This document shows, one piece after another, positions 46,298 through 55,116 of a stretch of DNA of 64,000 bases. The notes beneath the pieces are model-generated. The model saw only the letters and a list, made by a program, of their open reading frames with translations. It ran no database searches and was not told the DNA's origin. Position 1 is the first letter of the stretch, and the number at the start of each line of letters is the position of its first letter. The position numbers were made by a program, and so were the translations under genes. Origin of the DNA: an uncultured Gammaproteobacteria bacterium (GTDB lineage Bacteria > Pseudomonadota > Gammaproteobacteria > Pseudomonadales > Pseudohongiellaceae); assembly GCA_913048385.1 (NCBI GenBank), contig CAJWVZ010000001.1, positions 124,001 to 188,000 on the forward strand, read 5' to 3'.

Positions 46298-47170
46298 TTA
46301 TCGGTGGTGAGTGCGCTCGAGTACGCCTTTACTTTGGCTCATATCTAAGATTTCGGTAATGTTACTTTCTACATCCTCCACGGAGGCTTTAAGTCCTAAA
46401 TCCACTCCCTCATTTTCTCGAACGTCAGCAGAGTAATAACGCCCGCCCGCTGCCTGAATTATGCGGCCATTTGGCGCTTTTTCTGAGCAAAGATAAACCA
46501 CCGCTGGAGTGATGAGTTCAGGGGCTAAACGTTCTGAACTTCCTTCGAACCCGGGAAGATTCTCTGTCATGCGTGTTGACGCAATTGGAGCGATAGAATT
46601 GGTAAAGATATTATACTTTGCCCCTTCTAATCGGAGCGTATTCATGAGCCCGACTAAGCCAAGTTTTGCAGCTCCGTAATTGCTTTGACCGAAGTTGCCA
46701 AACAGTCCAGATGTTGAGGTTGTCATTACTATTCGGCCATAACCTTGATTAACCATTATTGGCCAGATGCATTTGGTGCAGTTCGCACTCCCGTTTAGGT
46801 GGACATCGAGCACGGTGTGCCAATTTTCCATCTCTAATTTTGAAAAAGTTTTATCTCTGAGTATGCCTGCGTTATTGACTAAAGCGTCGATCCGTCCCCA
46901 CTTTGACATAACCTCATCGACCATCTTCTGCACTGAGTTCATATCGGTAACAGAAGCGCCATTTGCGATTGCCGTACCGCCGCTGTCTGTGATCTCTTGG
47001 GCTACGCTGTCCGCTGCAGAGAGGGACCCTCCACTTCCATCAACGCTGCCTCCTAAGTCGTTCACAACAACCTTTGCGCCCCTTTTACCAAGTTCCAAGG
47101 CATGCTGACGTCCCAGGCCGCCTCCGGCTCCAGTTACGATAACGACTTGATCATCAAAGCGAATGTTCAT
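46298..47170 (-). CDS. Short-chain dehydrogenase, (3R)-hydroxyacyl-CoA dehydrogenase-like
   Basis: An SDR of 290 aa. The start VVIVTGAGGGLGRQHALELGKRGAKVVVNDLGG, with an inserted GSVDGSGGS, is the pattern of the peroxisomal multifunctional type-2 (3R)-hydroxyacyl-CoA dehydrogenase domain. Active site: SGLFGNFGQSNYGAAKLGLVG with Tyr and Lys. The end has a further region with ITEILDM. It likely takes part in fatty-acid or side-chain breakdown. GAGGAAAATT precedes the ATG at 47170. It is convergent with the transglycosylase gene and divergent from the Nudix gene. Confidence 0.92.
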   Translation of the reverse strand: MNIRFDDQVVIVTGAGGGLGRQHALELGKRGAKVVVNDLGGSVDGSGGSLSAADSVAQEITDSGGTAIANGASVTDMNSVQKMVDEVMSKWGRIDALVNNAGILRDKTFSKLEMENWHTVLDVHLNGSANCTKCIWPIMVNQGYGRIVMTTSTSGLFGNFGQSNYGAAKLGLVGLMNTLRLEGAKYNIFTNSIAPIASTRMTENLPGFEGSSERLAPELITPAVVYLCSEKAPNGRIIQAAGGRYYSADVRENEGVDLGLKASVEDVESNITEILDMSQSKGVLERTHHR

Positions 47171-47346
47171 AATTTTCCTCTGTTGTGTGCGAGAATTGCA
47201 GGATAGAAATTTCTGTAGATTTTATTCGTTCATTACGGAAGGTGCAAATTTTACAGTAGAGAAGAATAAAATGAGGCGGCAATCAAGACATATTGATCAT
47301 TATGGGCTACGATAATTTTTGATTTTATCAGTGCGAGAACGATGTA

Positions 47347-48006
47347 ATGAGTAAGTTGAAAGAAAAGCGGGTCGCAGAGAAGTCCCATCCGGCAACTAGA
47401 AATAGCGAGCATCCCCGAGCTGGCATGGAGGAGATCGTTCCAACGCCTGCGGCAACAGTGATGCTTGTTCGGCAGGTTGATCTAATAGAAGTTTTATTAT
47501 TACGGCGGAACAATAAATTAGTTTTTCATGGAGGGCACTGGGTTTTTCCTGGTGGTCGAATTGATGCTGAGGATTACGCTCACAGTCCTGAAGGCTTGGA
47601 ATACCAAGCAGCAATTGCAGCTGCAGTGAGAGAAACTAAAGAAGAAGCTGATCTTGATATAAATCCCGATAAATTGATTCACATCGCTCATTGGACTACT
47701 CCCCCAGAGTTGCCACGACGTTTTTGTACGTGGTTTTTTGTTTGCGAAGTAGAGGCTGATTCGAATGTGGCGGTTGATAACGCTGAAATCCATGATTATC
47801 AGTGGATTAATCCTAAACACGCATTGATAGAAGCGAAAGCTGGAAATATTGTGCTCCCTCAACCTACCGCCGCGACGCTACGTTCGTTTGAGGACCACAA
47901 TTCAGTTGATCAATTGTTATCCTCAGCGCGGTCACAGAGCGTACATGTTTTCCCTGCGGACTCACCTTATTACAATCCCGACGTCATGGGACTTTTAAAT
48001 GGTTAA
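47347..48006 (+). CDS. Nudix hydrolase (NUDT19-like)
   Basis: A Nudix protein of 219 aa. The Nudix box begins GGRIDAEDY and ends AAVRETKEEADLDI; a 12-residue insert separates the two halves compared with the standard GX5EX7REUXEEXGU. The insert and surrounding sequence (WVFPGG, PRRFCTWFFV) resemble the NUDT19/RP2 branch, which includes CoA diphosphatases. The substrate here is inferred, not shown. The N terminus of about 30 residues is basic and likely flexible. It is divergent from the SDR gene; the MoxR operon follows after about 155 bp. Confidence 0.85.
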   Translation: MSKLKEKRVAEKSHPATRNSEHPRAGMEEIVPTPAATVMLVRQVDLIEVLLLRRNNKLVFHGGHWVFPGGRIDAEDYAHSPEGLEYQAAIAAAVRETKEEADLDINPDKLIHIAHWTTPPELPRRFCTWFFVCEVEADSNVAVDNAEIHDYQWINPKHALIEAKAGNIVLPQPTAATLRSFEDHNSVDQLLSSARSQSVHVFPADSPYYNPDVMGLLNG

Positions 48007-48161
48007 TTAATTTATCTGATCCTGAGGCTCACTTGATTTTTACGTGGCGTTAGTGGGATAGTGAGGCTAAGTTAAGGTAGTCAGCGTTTGTTAAGATAAG
48101 ACGTTAGAGGGTCGATTTTTATATTTTTTTGTGTAAAACATAATCAGGTTTTTAGTTTCGC

Positions 48162-51100
48162 ATGTCTTCTTCCAATTTTAATAGCTTAAAACTTACTCTG
48201 AATGCGCTGCGTCGCCGGCGAAATTTGCTTCTTTTCATTCGATTCTTCAGTATTTTTTGTGTTTGTGCCTCGGGATTGTTCTTGGGTGCGTCCGGCGTAA
48301 TATATGCAGTGTCGCCGGATAAATTATTAAGCCTTCTGATAACTCTTCTTTTCCTAATTGCCTTGGGCCTTGTTTTGTGGAGGCTCGTGGCTGCACTTTT
48401 TCGCAGTCAAGGAAACGATTTGCGTCTTGCGCACTACGTTGAAGATCGCTTCCCTGACCTAGAACAGAGACTTTTAACTTCACTTGAGTTTAGTGATGAG
48501 GATCTTGGTAATCATCAAAAAGGAGTCTCATCCCAATTTGTTCGGCAGCTTTGGAAAGATGCTGAGCAACATGTGGCAATGCATAAGTCAAAAGTCGAGT
48601 CCACTGAGCCGTTTAGAGAGAGTGGAATAGCTTTTGCGACGGCGGTAGCTAGCTTGTTGGTTTGCGTGCTTTTGTCTAACTCATCGGAGAATTGGAAAAA
48701 AGCAAGCTTAGCTGTTGTATGGCCTTTCGATTCGTCAGCCGTTGCCTCTGTTGAACAGATTGTTTTACCGCTAGAAATTTCGGTTGAGCCGGGTGATGTT
48801 AGGCAGCAACGCGGTGATGACTTAACTGTTTTGGTTCGAATAATGAACTCTGAGCCGAATGCTGTAAATTTAAGGCTGCAGCAGGATCGCGTTAATTGGG
48901 TTGATTTTCCAATGACGCTGGAGAGCTCGGAGGGCGGGATATTAACTTACAGCTATTATTTTTCCGGTGTTGAGGAGAGTGGGACATACTACATCAGCTT
49001 CAACGATATGGGAGACCAAACCTCACGTGAGTATGCTATTGATGTTTATGAGTTGCCTCGCGTAGAGCAGATTGATGTTGCTTTCAGCTACCCTCAATAC
49101 ACGGGCTTGGAAGATAAGGTTCAGGAAGATAATGGAGATATATTCGCTCCCGAAGGTACTAAACTAGATCTGACTTTTTCTTTTAACAAATCAATTGATG
49201 TAGCTGTGGTCGAGTTTGTGGTTGCTGAGGCGAGTCGACCAATGGGCCAGAACGAGAATGAAGAATATCCGGACTTGCAAATAGAAATTGATCCTGGGGG
49301 ACTGACCGGTAGCGCTCAGTTTATCGCTCTTGTTGATGGCCTTTATAGGGTGACAGCGACAGACAGAGAGGCTTTGGATAGTGGCAAGGGTTTTGAATAT
49401 TTTATTAGGGTAAAGAAAGACCAACCTCCTTCACTTGAGCTTTTAAACCCAGGCCGTGATCAGGAAGTTATGCCGTTGGAAGAAGTTGGTTTGCGGGTCG
49501 ATGCAATAGATGATTACGGGTTGAGTGAGTTTACATTTAATTATAGTGTGGCTGGGGGGCGGGAAGTCGCGGTTGATTTTTTGCAGCAGACCCAATCGAG
49601 TCGTGTTGAAGGAGCTGAGCTGCTCTACTTGGAGGAGCTTGATGTTGAACCGGGAGACTTCATCAGCTACCACTTTGAGATTGCTGACAACAACGGGTTA
49701 ATAGGACCCACTAAAATAATTTCCGACATTTATTTTTTGCAGGTCGTGCCGACTGATCAAGAGTTTCGTCGTGCACAGCAGCAAGGTGGAGGCGGCGGGG
49801 GAGGACAAGGTGCCGAGAGTAGTGCTTTGGTAACGATACAAAAGGATGTTATCTCGGCGACATGGAAGTTAAGAAATAGACAGGATACCGCAGAACCTCA
49901 AAATTTTTCTGATGACGCAAAGATTATTTCGGAGTCGCAGCGTGAAGCTACCGGTCGCGTAAGAATGTCGATAGATCGATTGTCTGAAAGGCTTAGTTTT
50001 TCAGATGACAGCTATGACAGCGCGGTTGAAAACCTATCTCTAGCGATCGAGCAAATGAATATAGCTGCAGGCGAGCTTGACTTAGAGCAAGTAACCAGCG
50101 CACTGCGTCCAGAGCAATTAGCTTTGCAGTATATTTTAAAGGCCGAGGCAAATATTAATCGAACTGATATCAGTATGCAGCAAAGCGGCAGTGGTGGCAG
50201 TGGCGGTGGCGCGCAGCAGGAGCGAGAGGACTTACGAGAGCTCTTTGAGATGGAACTTGGTCAGTTAGAAAATAGATATGAGACTCCCCAAAGCCGCAGT
50301 GGTCCAAGCGCTGGAGCGCCGGAGGAAAATGATAAATTGGAGGAGCTTGCTCGTCGTCAGGAGAGTCTCACAAAAGCGCAACGTAATTTGTCTCGTCGTG
50401 GAGAGCAGCTTTCGGAGGAGCAAAAGCGCAGAGAACTTGAACGTCTTAGACGACAGCAAGAACAGTTGAGTAATGAGGTGGACCTATTAGCCCGAGCAAT
50501 GTCAGACCGAAATACTCGGCAAAATCAGTCGGAAGCGGAGTCGCGTGACGGAAGTCGTGGAGAGGCGGGGAGTGAGAATCTCTCTCAAGCTCGCGAGCCT
50601 CGTTCCGTTGGCGGGCGTTCGGGCTCACTGCAGAGAGCTGCGGATCAAATGAGAGATGCAGCGCAGAGCGATAGCGCATCACTTGCAGCAGCTCGAAGTC
50701 AGAAGGCGCTGGAGAGTCTGCGTCAGCAGCAACGTGAACTCCAAGACAATGGGAATAGATCGATTGAACAAGTCGCTCGCAACTTGGCAGGCCTTGGGGG
50801 GGATCTGCTCCAAAAACAAAGAGCTTTGCAAGAAGAGCTTTCTGAGTTGATTCAGAGCCAAGGTTTGGGGCAAACAAGGCGAGAGGCTAGCCGTGACTCT
50901 GAACTGCAATCTGTCACTAACTCGCAACAGCAGCAGCAGAGGGATCTCGACGATATCGAGGACATGCTTCGTGCAGTAATAGCGAGAGGCAATGCTGATG
51001 ATCAACGTCTATTATCTCGCGCCCAGTCAGCAGTTAGGGATTTAAGGCCCATCCGCGATGATATGCAAACGAGTAATCGAGTGCTTCGAAATGGTATGGC

Positions 51101-51716
51101 AAGTCTCGCCGCTGATATGGAGGCTGAACTTGAGGAGAAAATTGAATCGTTTGCGCAATCTCTCGCTGAGCTTGATCCGAGAGTAACGGGGCAAAATCCA
51201 AGTAAGGCAATTTCAGACGATGCCGAATTATTGCAGGCTGTTGTGACGGGTTTGGAGGAAAAGGTCGCCCTTTATAGTGCTGACTCTCTCTCGGACAATA
51301 GTCAAGACAATACAAATCAACCCTCTTTATCGGATATGCGTGATCAGTTGGCTCAGGCGCAACGTCTTGCAGAAAACCTCTCTCGACAGTTAACTCAGCA
51401 GTCACAAAACAGTGGTGTTGGCGGGGTGCAACAGCGCAATGGCAATGAAGAATTAGGGAATGCACGCTCTGTTCGTCAGGAACTCACAAGGTCTGAGATA
51501 GAGGATTTTCTTGCGCAGCCTGAATTATTGCGAGCATTGATAGATCCGATAGTTCAACTTTCAGGCGCCTTACGTGCGCGAGCTGAGTTGGAGAGTGTTG
51601 GTGAAAAACTTTTTCTAGAATTGGATCAAGCGGTTCCGACAGAATATCGCGACCTTGTAAAAGAATACTACAAGGCGCTCTCGGAAGTTGAACCGAGCGA
51701 GACGGGCGCTTTTTAG
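48162..51716 (+). CDS. DUF4175-like large membrane protein, Gln/Gly-rich
   Basis: A 1184-residue protein. Two hydrophobic helices lie near residues 23-45 and 52-75, a third near 150-170, then a long beta-rich region (about 200-540), a Gly/Gln linker near 545 (QQQGGGGGGGQG) and near 675 (QQSGSGGSGGG), and long coiled-coil helices rich in Gln, Arg and Glu up to the end. This plan fits the DUF4175/TIGR02302 type known from alphaproteobacteria, with a helical, probably periplasmic C-terminal half. It is the first gene of the eight-gene MoxR operon. No enzyme motif is seen; a scaffold role is inferred. Confidence 0.72.
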   Translation: MSSSNFNSLKLTLNALRRRRNLLLFIRFFSIFCVCASGLFLGASGVIYAVSPDKLLSLLITLLFLIALGLVLWRLVAALFRSQGNDLRLAHYVEDRFPDLEQRLLTSLEFSDEDLGNHQKGVSSQFVRQLWKDAEQHVAMHKSKVESTEPFRESGIAFATAVASLLVCVLLSNSSENWKKASLAVVWPFDSSAVASVEQIVLPLEISVEPGDVRQQRGDDLTVLVRIMNSEPNAVNLRLQQDRVNWVDFPMTLESSEGGILTYSYYFSGVEESGTYYISFNDMGDQTSREYAIDVYELPRVEQIDVAFSYPQYTGLEDKVQEDNGDIFAPEGTKLDLTFSFNKSIDVAVVEFVVAEASRPMGQNENEEYPDLQIEIDPGGLTGSAQFIALVDGLYRVTATDREALDSGKGFEYFIRVKKDQPPSLELLNPGRDQEVMPLEEVGLRVDAIDDYGLSEFTFNYSVAGGREVAVDFLQQTQSSRVEGAELLYLEELDVEPGDFISYHFEIADNNGLIGPTKIISDIYFLQVVPTDQEFRRAQQQGGGGGGGQGAESSALVTIQKDVISATWKLRNRQDTAEPQNFSDDAKIISESQREATGRVRMSIDRLSERLSFSDDSYDSAVENLSLAIEQMNIAAGELDLEQVTSALRPEQLALQYILKAEANINRTDISMQQSGSGGSGGGAQQEREDLRELFEMELGQLENRYETPQSRSGPSAGAPEENDKLEELARRQESLTKAQRNLSRRGEQLSEEQKRRELERLRRQQEQLSNEVDLLARAMSDRNTRQNQSEAESRDGSRGEAGSENLSQAREPRSVGGRSGSLQRAADQMRDAAQSDSASLAAARSQKALESLRQQQRELQDNGNRSIEQVARNLAGLGGDLLQKQRALQEELSELIQSQGLGQTRREASRDSELQSVTNSQQQQQRDLDDIEDMLRAVIARGNADDQRLLSRAQSAVRDLRPIRDDMQTSNRVLRNGMASLAADMEAELEEKIESFAQSLAELDPRVTGQNPSKAISDDAELLQAVVTGLEEKVALYSADSLSDNSQDNTNQPSLSDMRDQLAQAQRLAENLSRQLTQQSQNSGVGGVQQRNGNEELGNARSVRQELTRSEIEDFLAQPELLRALIDPIVQLSGALRARAELESVGEKLFLELDQAVPTEYRDLVKEYYKALSEVEPSETGAF

Positions 51717-51742
51717 TCTTTAATTCTATTGGTTCTCAAAAT

Positions 51743-54046
51743 ATGGGCGACATGCAAGGCAGTATATTTTCAGCGGTGGCCAGGGGCGAAGTAGCGTTCG
51801 CTTACGAAATTCCTCCATGGCTATTTTTTGTTGTAGCGATAAGCGTCATTGGTATTGTCTGGATCGCCTATGGCGCGACTACTCGGTCTTTGCCCTCGGC
51901 TTGGCGCATCGGATTGACTGCGTTGCGTTCAAGTACTCTTTTGCTCCTTTGTTTGCTTCTCCTGCGTCCAGTTTTGAATGACATGGAGCTGGCTCAGCAG
52001 GAAACCTATCTGGCCGTTCTTATCGATGATTCTCAAAGCATGGATATTCGAGACATGCCTGAAGGCGTCTCAAGACATGAGGCCTTGCAAGAATATTTTT
52101 CTGAAGGAACTGGTATCTTAGATGGTCTTAAAGAAGATTTTCAGACGAGAATTTTTAGTTTTGATCGCTCCGCAAAAAGGGTTTCAAGCCTCGAGGAATT
52201 AGAGCAGTTAGGAGAAGAGACATCCATTGGGGGTGCGTTGAATGACGTCGCAATTCAGCTCGGTGGTTTGCCTTTGGCGGGAGTTGTCTTAATTAGTGAT
52301 GGTAATGACAACAGTGGGATTGATCCTGTCATTGCTGCCAGAGATCTGGGAGCTAAAGGCATTCCTGTTTTTTCAATCGGTATCGGGGAGGAGGTGTTAC
52401 CCCGGGACATAGGTCTTGTCGATGTAAGGGCTGCACGGACTGTGCTTGAGAATTCAGTTTTTCGTGTGCAAATAGATCTTCGTCAGACCGGGTTTGATGG
52501 TGACTCTGCTGATATTATTATTCGAGATAATGGAGATACTGTTGTCTCAGAGTCCGTGACTCTCTCGAGTACTGGTATACAGCAGCTTGAGATAGAACTA
52601 AGTCCCGATCGTGAGGAGAGAATTGTTTACGACTTAGATATATCTTTGAAGCCTGGGGAAATTATTGAGAAAAATAATACGTATCAATTCCTAGTAGACA
52701 ATCGGCCCAAAGAATCGCTTGATGTTTTATATTTGGAGGGGCATCCGCGTAATGAGTACAAATTTATAAGACGAGCACTTAAGGATGACTCGAGTTTAAG
52801 GCTAGCGACTTATCTCAGAACGGGTCCTGAAAAGTTTTACCGTCAAGGTGTTGAGTCACCGACTGAGCTCAGTCAGGGGTTCCCGCTGACCCAAGAAGAT
52901 CTTTTTGAATACGAAGCTATAATTTTGGGAGATATTGAAGCGGAGTTTTTTACTTCGGAACAGTTAAATATGCTTGAATCTTTCGTGTCAAAGCGAGGGG
53001 GCGGCCTCTTAACCAGCGGTCACATTGACGAGGACTTTATTGGAACGCCGTTGGCTGATCTATCTCCGGTGGGTCTGGTTGAGGAAAAATTCTTGCCATC
53101 AAATTTGCAGGGAGGGCTTCGACGCGGGGATCATCTGACCGGAAGCTTATTTACTCCAAGGTTGACGTCGATCGGACTACGATCTCCTCTGATAAGATTG
53201 TCCGCAGACCGTGAGACAAATCGTTCAGCATGGGCAGAACTACCGCAACTACAAGGTATCTCAGTAACTGGGCGCATTAAGCCCGGGGCGTCCGTGTTAT
53301 TGGAACATCCTTATTTGGAGTATCAAAACCAACCTTTGCCACTTTTGTTGAGCCAGCGTTATGGCGCTGGACGTGCCGTCGCAATTAATACGGCATCCAC
53401 ATGGCGATGGCAGATGATGCTGCCCTCGACCGATCAGTCTCAAGAGACTCTCTGGAGACAAATACTCCGTTGGCTTGCCGCTTCTGCTCCGTCTCGCATA
53501 TCAATAGATTTTGATAAGGAATATTACAATGTTGGGGAAAAGGTGGGTGTCAGTGCAACCATATTGAATGCTGAATACCAGCCTTCTAATGATTCTTCTC
53601 CGTGGCTTCAGGTTATTGACCCCCTCCAACAGGTGGTTGACTCACCTCTTGAATGGGATATTGAAGAGGACGGCGTCTATCGCTCTGAATTTATTGCGGA
53701 GTTGCCGGGGGTTTACGAGCTTCTTGTTGATGTCCCTAGTGCAGCCGGAGAGGCTACGCAAACCGGTGCAGAGCAATCTGCCGCAATGGTGGTAACCCCA
53801 TCACTTCGCGAATATATAAATGCTCAAAGTGACTGGGATGTTCTTGAGAGGATCTCCTCTGAAAGCAAAGGTGCCTTTTTTGCTCTGAGCGACGTCGATC
53901 AACTGCAAGAAGTTATTCGCCAGACTCCTAATGCGCTCATGAGGGAGAGAACAATAGACCTTTGGAATAACAAGTGGGTGTTTATATTACTTATTGTCTT
54001 AATGAGTTTAGATTGGTTTCTTCGTCGGCGTAAGGGATTATCTTAA
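51743..54046 (+). CDS. vWA domain membrane protein with glutamine amidotransferase-like domain
   Basis: Two helices at residues 25-44 and 57-78, a C-terminal helix near 745-762 (KWVFILLIVLMSLDWFL). The vWA-type domain begins with IDDSQSM (Asp95, Ser97, Ser99 of a MIDAS motif DxSxS). A second domain of class I amidotransferase-like fold follows near 330-560 (LDVLYLEGHPRNE, FEYEAIILGD, LESFVSKRGGGLLTSG), without a clear catalytic triad. Such proteins occur in Bat-type MoxR operons. Starts 26 nt after the previous stop. Its stop shares a base with the next ATG (TAATG). Confidence 0.83.
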   Translation: MGDMQGSIFSAVARGEVAFAYEIPPWLFFVVAISVIGIVWIAYGATTRSLPSAWRIGLTALRSSTLLLLCLLLLRPVLNDMELAQQETYLAVLIDDSQSMDIRDMPEGVSRHEALQEYFSEGTGILDGLKEDFQTRIFSFDRSAKRVSSLEELEQLGEETSIGGALNDVAIQLGGLPLAGVVLISDGNDNSGIDPVIAARDLGAKGIPVFSIGIGEEVLPRDIGLVDVRAARTVLENSVFRVQIDLRQTGFDGDSADIIIRDNGDTVVSESVTLSSTGIQQLEIELSPDREERIVYDLDISLKPGEIIEKNNTYQFLVDNRPKESLDVLYLEGHPRNEYKFIRRALKDDSSLRLATYLRTGPEKFYRQGVESPTELSQGFPLTQEDLFEYEAIILGDIEAEFFTSEQLNMLESFVSKRGGGLLTSGHIDEDFIGTPLADLSPVGLVEEKFLPSNLQGGLRRGDHLTGSLFTPRLTSIGLRSPLIRLSADRETNRSAWAELPQLQGISVTGRIKPGASVLLEHPYLEYQNQPLPLLLSQRYGAGRAVAINTASTWRWQMMLPSTDQSQETLWRQILRWLAASAPSRISIDFDKEYYNVGEKVGVSATILNAEYQPSNDSSPWLQVIDPLQQVVDSPLEWDIEEDGVYRSEFIAELPGVYELLVDVPSAAGEATQTGAEQSAAMVVTPSLREYINAQSDWDVLERISSESKGAFFALSDVDQLQEVIRQTPNALMRERTIDLWNNKWVFILLIVLMSLDWFLRRRKGLS

Positions 54047-55116
54047 TGACGGTTAAAATAAAATTTTTGAAAAGAACCATTTTTTTTATTGTTACTTTTC
54101 TATTATTGTCGCCGAATACTTTTCAGGCGCAAGTCGCTGACCCTAATGGTTTTGAGGGAGCTTTTTCTCGGTCGATGGTTGGTCAAAAAGCTGCTTTGAT
54201 TGTGGTAGGTCCGTCTGTTAGCGAAAAAACTGCCCTTTCTTTCGGTCAATGGGGGGCGACTCTTTATGATCTTCTCTCGGCTGAATACGGCTATCTTACT
54301 GAAAACATAAGACTGCTTTATGCAAACGGAGATAGGGATAAAATTCTTGGTGACCGCGTTGCAGGCAATGCTGACCTCGAGACTTTGGGAATTGAGATCA
54401 AAGCTCTTTCAAAAAAGCTTTCCTCCGGCGATCAAGTCAGTATTTTTCTGATTGGGCATGGGACAGGCTCTGGTGTTGAAGCAAAGTTTAATATTGTGGG
54501 ACCAGATATTACCGGAAGTTCTTTTGATGATTTATTGATGGAGTTTTCTGAGCAAGATCTCGTTGTTGTGGACACAACGAGCGCTAGTTATGGGTTTGCT
54601 CGTGCGTTGTCCGATCGGGGGCGTGTTGTAGTAAGTGCGACAAGATCAGCCTCAGAGAAATATGATCCTGTGTTTGCTCAGTATTTTGTTAATGGTCTTG
54701 AAAACCATAATGCTGACAGAGATAAAAATGGGCGAGTGTCAGTTTTTGAAGCCTTTTCTTATGCCCGTGTGAATGTAATGTCGCATTATGAGAATCTAGA
54801 TAGGTTAGCTTCAGAACACTCAGGATTAGATGATAACGGCGATAATATTTTTTCAGCGATGCTCGGATCTGACGATCTTGATGGAAGATTAGCTGAGATT
54901 GCTTATGTCGACGCTTCGGCTCTGAATGGAAAAACTCTAAGTCCTGTTGAACAGGAACTGCAGCTCAAGGTCCAGCTATTGGAACGTAAAGTTTTTAAGT
55001 TACGCGCGAGGAAGTCTGAATTATTGGAGGATAAATACTGGCTGCAAATGGAGGCCCTATTAATTGATCTTGCGCGCACAACGGAGGTTTTTCTTGAAAA
55101 AACAAATTCACTATAA
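54046..55116 (+). CDS. Exported caspase-fold (clan CD-like) protein with no cysteine, EF-hand loop
   Basis: The order of parts follows clan CD peptidases (caspase/legumain): a signal peptide, AALIVVGPS and NIRLLYANGD, then FLIGHGTGSG with the His of the dyad at 138, then LVVVDTTSASYGFA where the Cys would be. Here that position is Thr178, and the whole protein contains no Cys at all, so it cannot be a normal caspase-type protease. At 224-235 DRDKNGRVSVFE fits a canonical EF-hand calcium loop. A coiled coil (about 300-350) ends the protein. Overlaps both neighbours, second-third genes of the operon. A binding or scaffold role is inferred. Confidence 0.68.
   Translation: MTVKIKFLKRTIFFIVTFLLLSPNTFQAQVADPNGFEGAFSRSMVGQKAALIVVGPSVSEKTALSFGQWGATLYDLLSAEYGYLTENIRLLYANGDRDKILGDRVAGNADLETLGIEIKALSKKLSSGDQVSIFLIGHGTGSGVEAKFNIVGPDITGSSFDDLLMEFSEQDLVVVDTTSASYGFARALSDRGRVVVSATRSASEKYDPVFAQYFVNGLENHNADRDKNGRVSVFEAFSYARVNVMSHYENLDRLASEHSGLDDNGDNIFSAMLGSDDLDGRLAEIAYVDASALNGKTLSPVEQELQLKVQLLERKVFKLRARKSELLEDKYWLQMEALLIDLARTTEVFLEKTNSL

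Noticed and set aside
49780-50220. Short G-rich repeats that might suggest a repeat array
   Set aside because: They are in-frame Gly/Gln codons of low-complexity linkers in the DUF4175-like protein, not spaced direct repeats.
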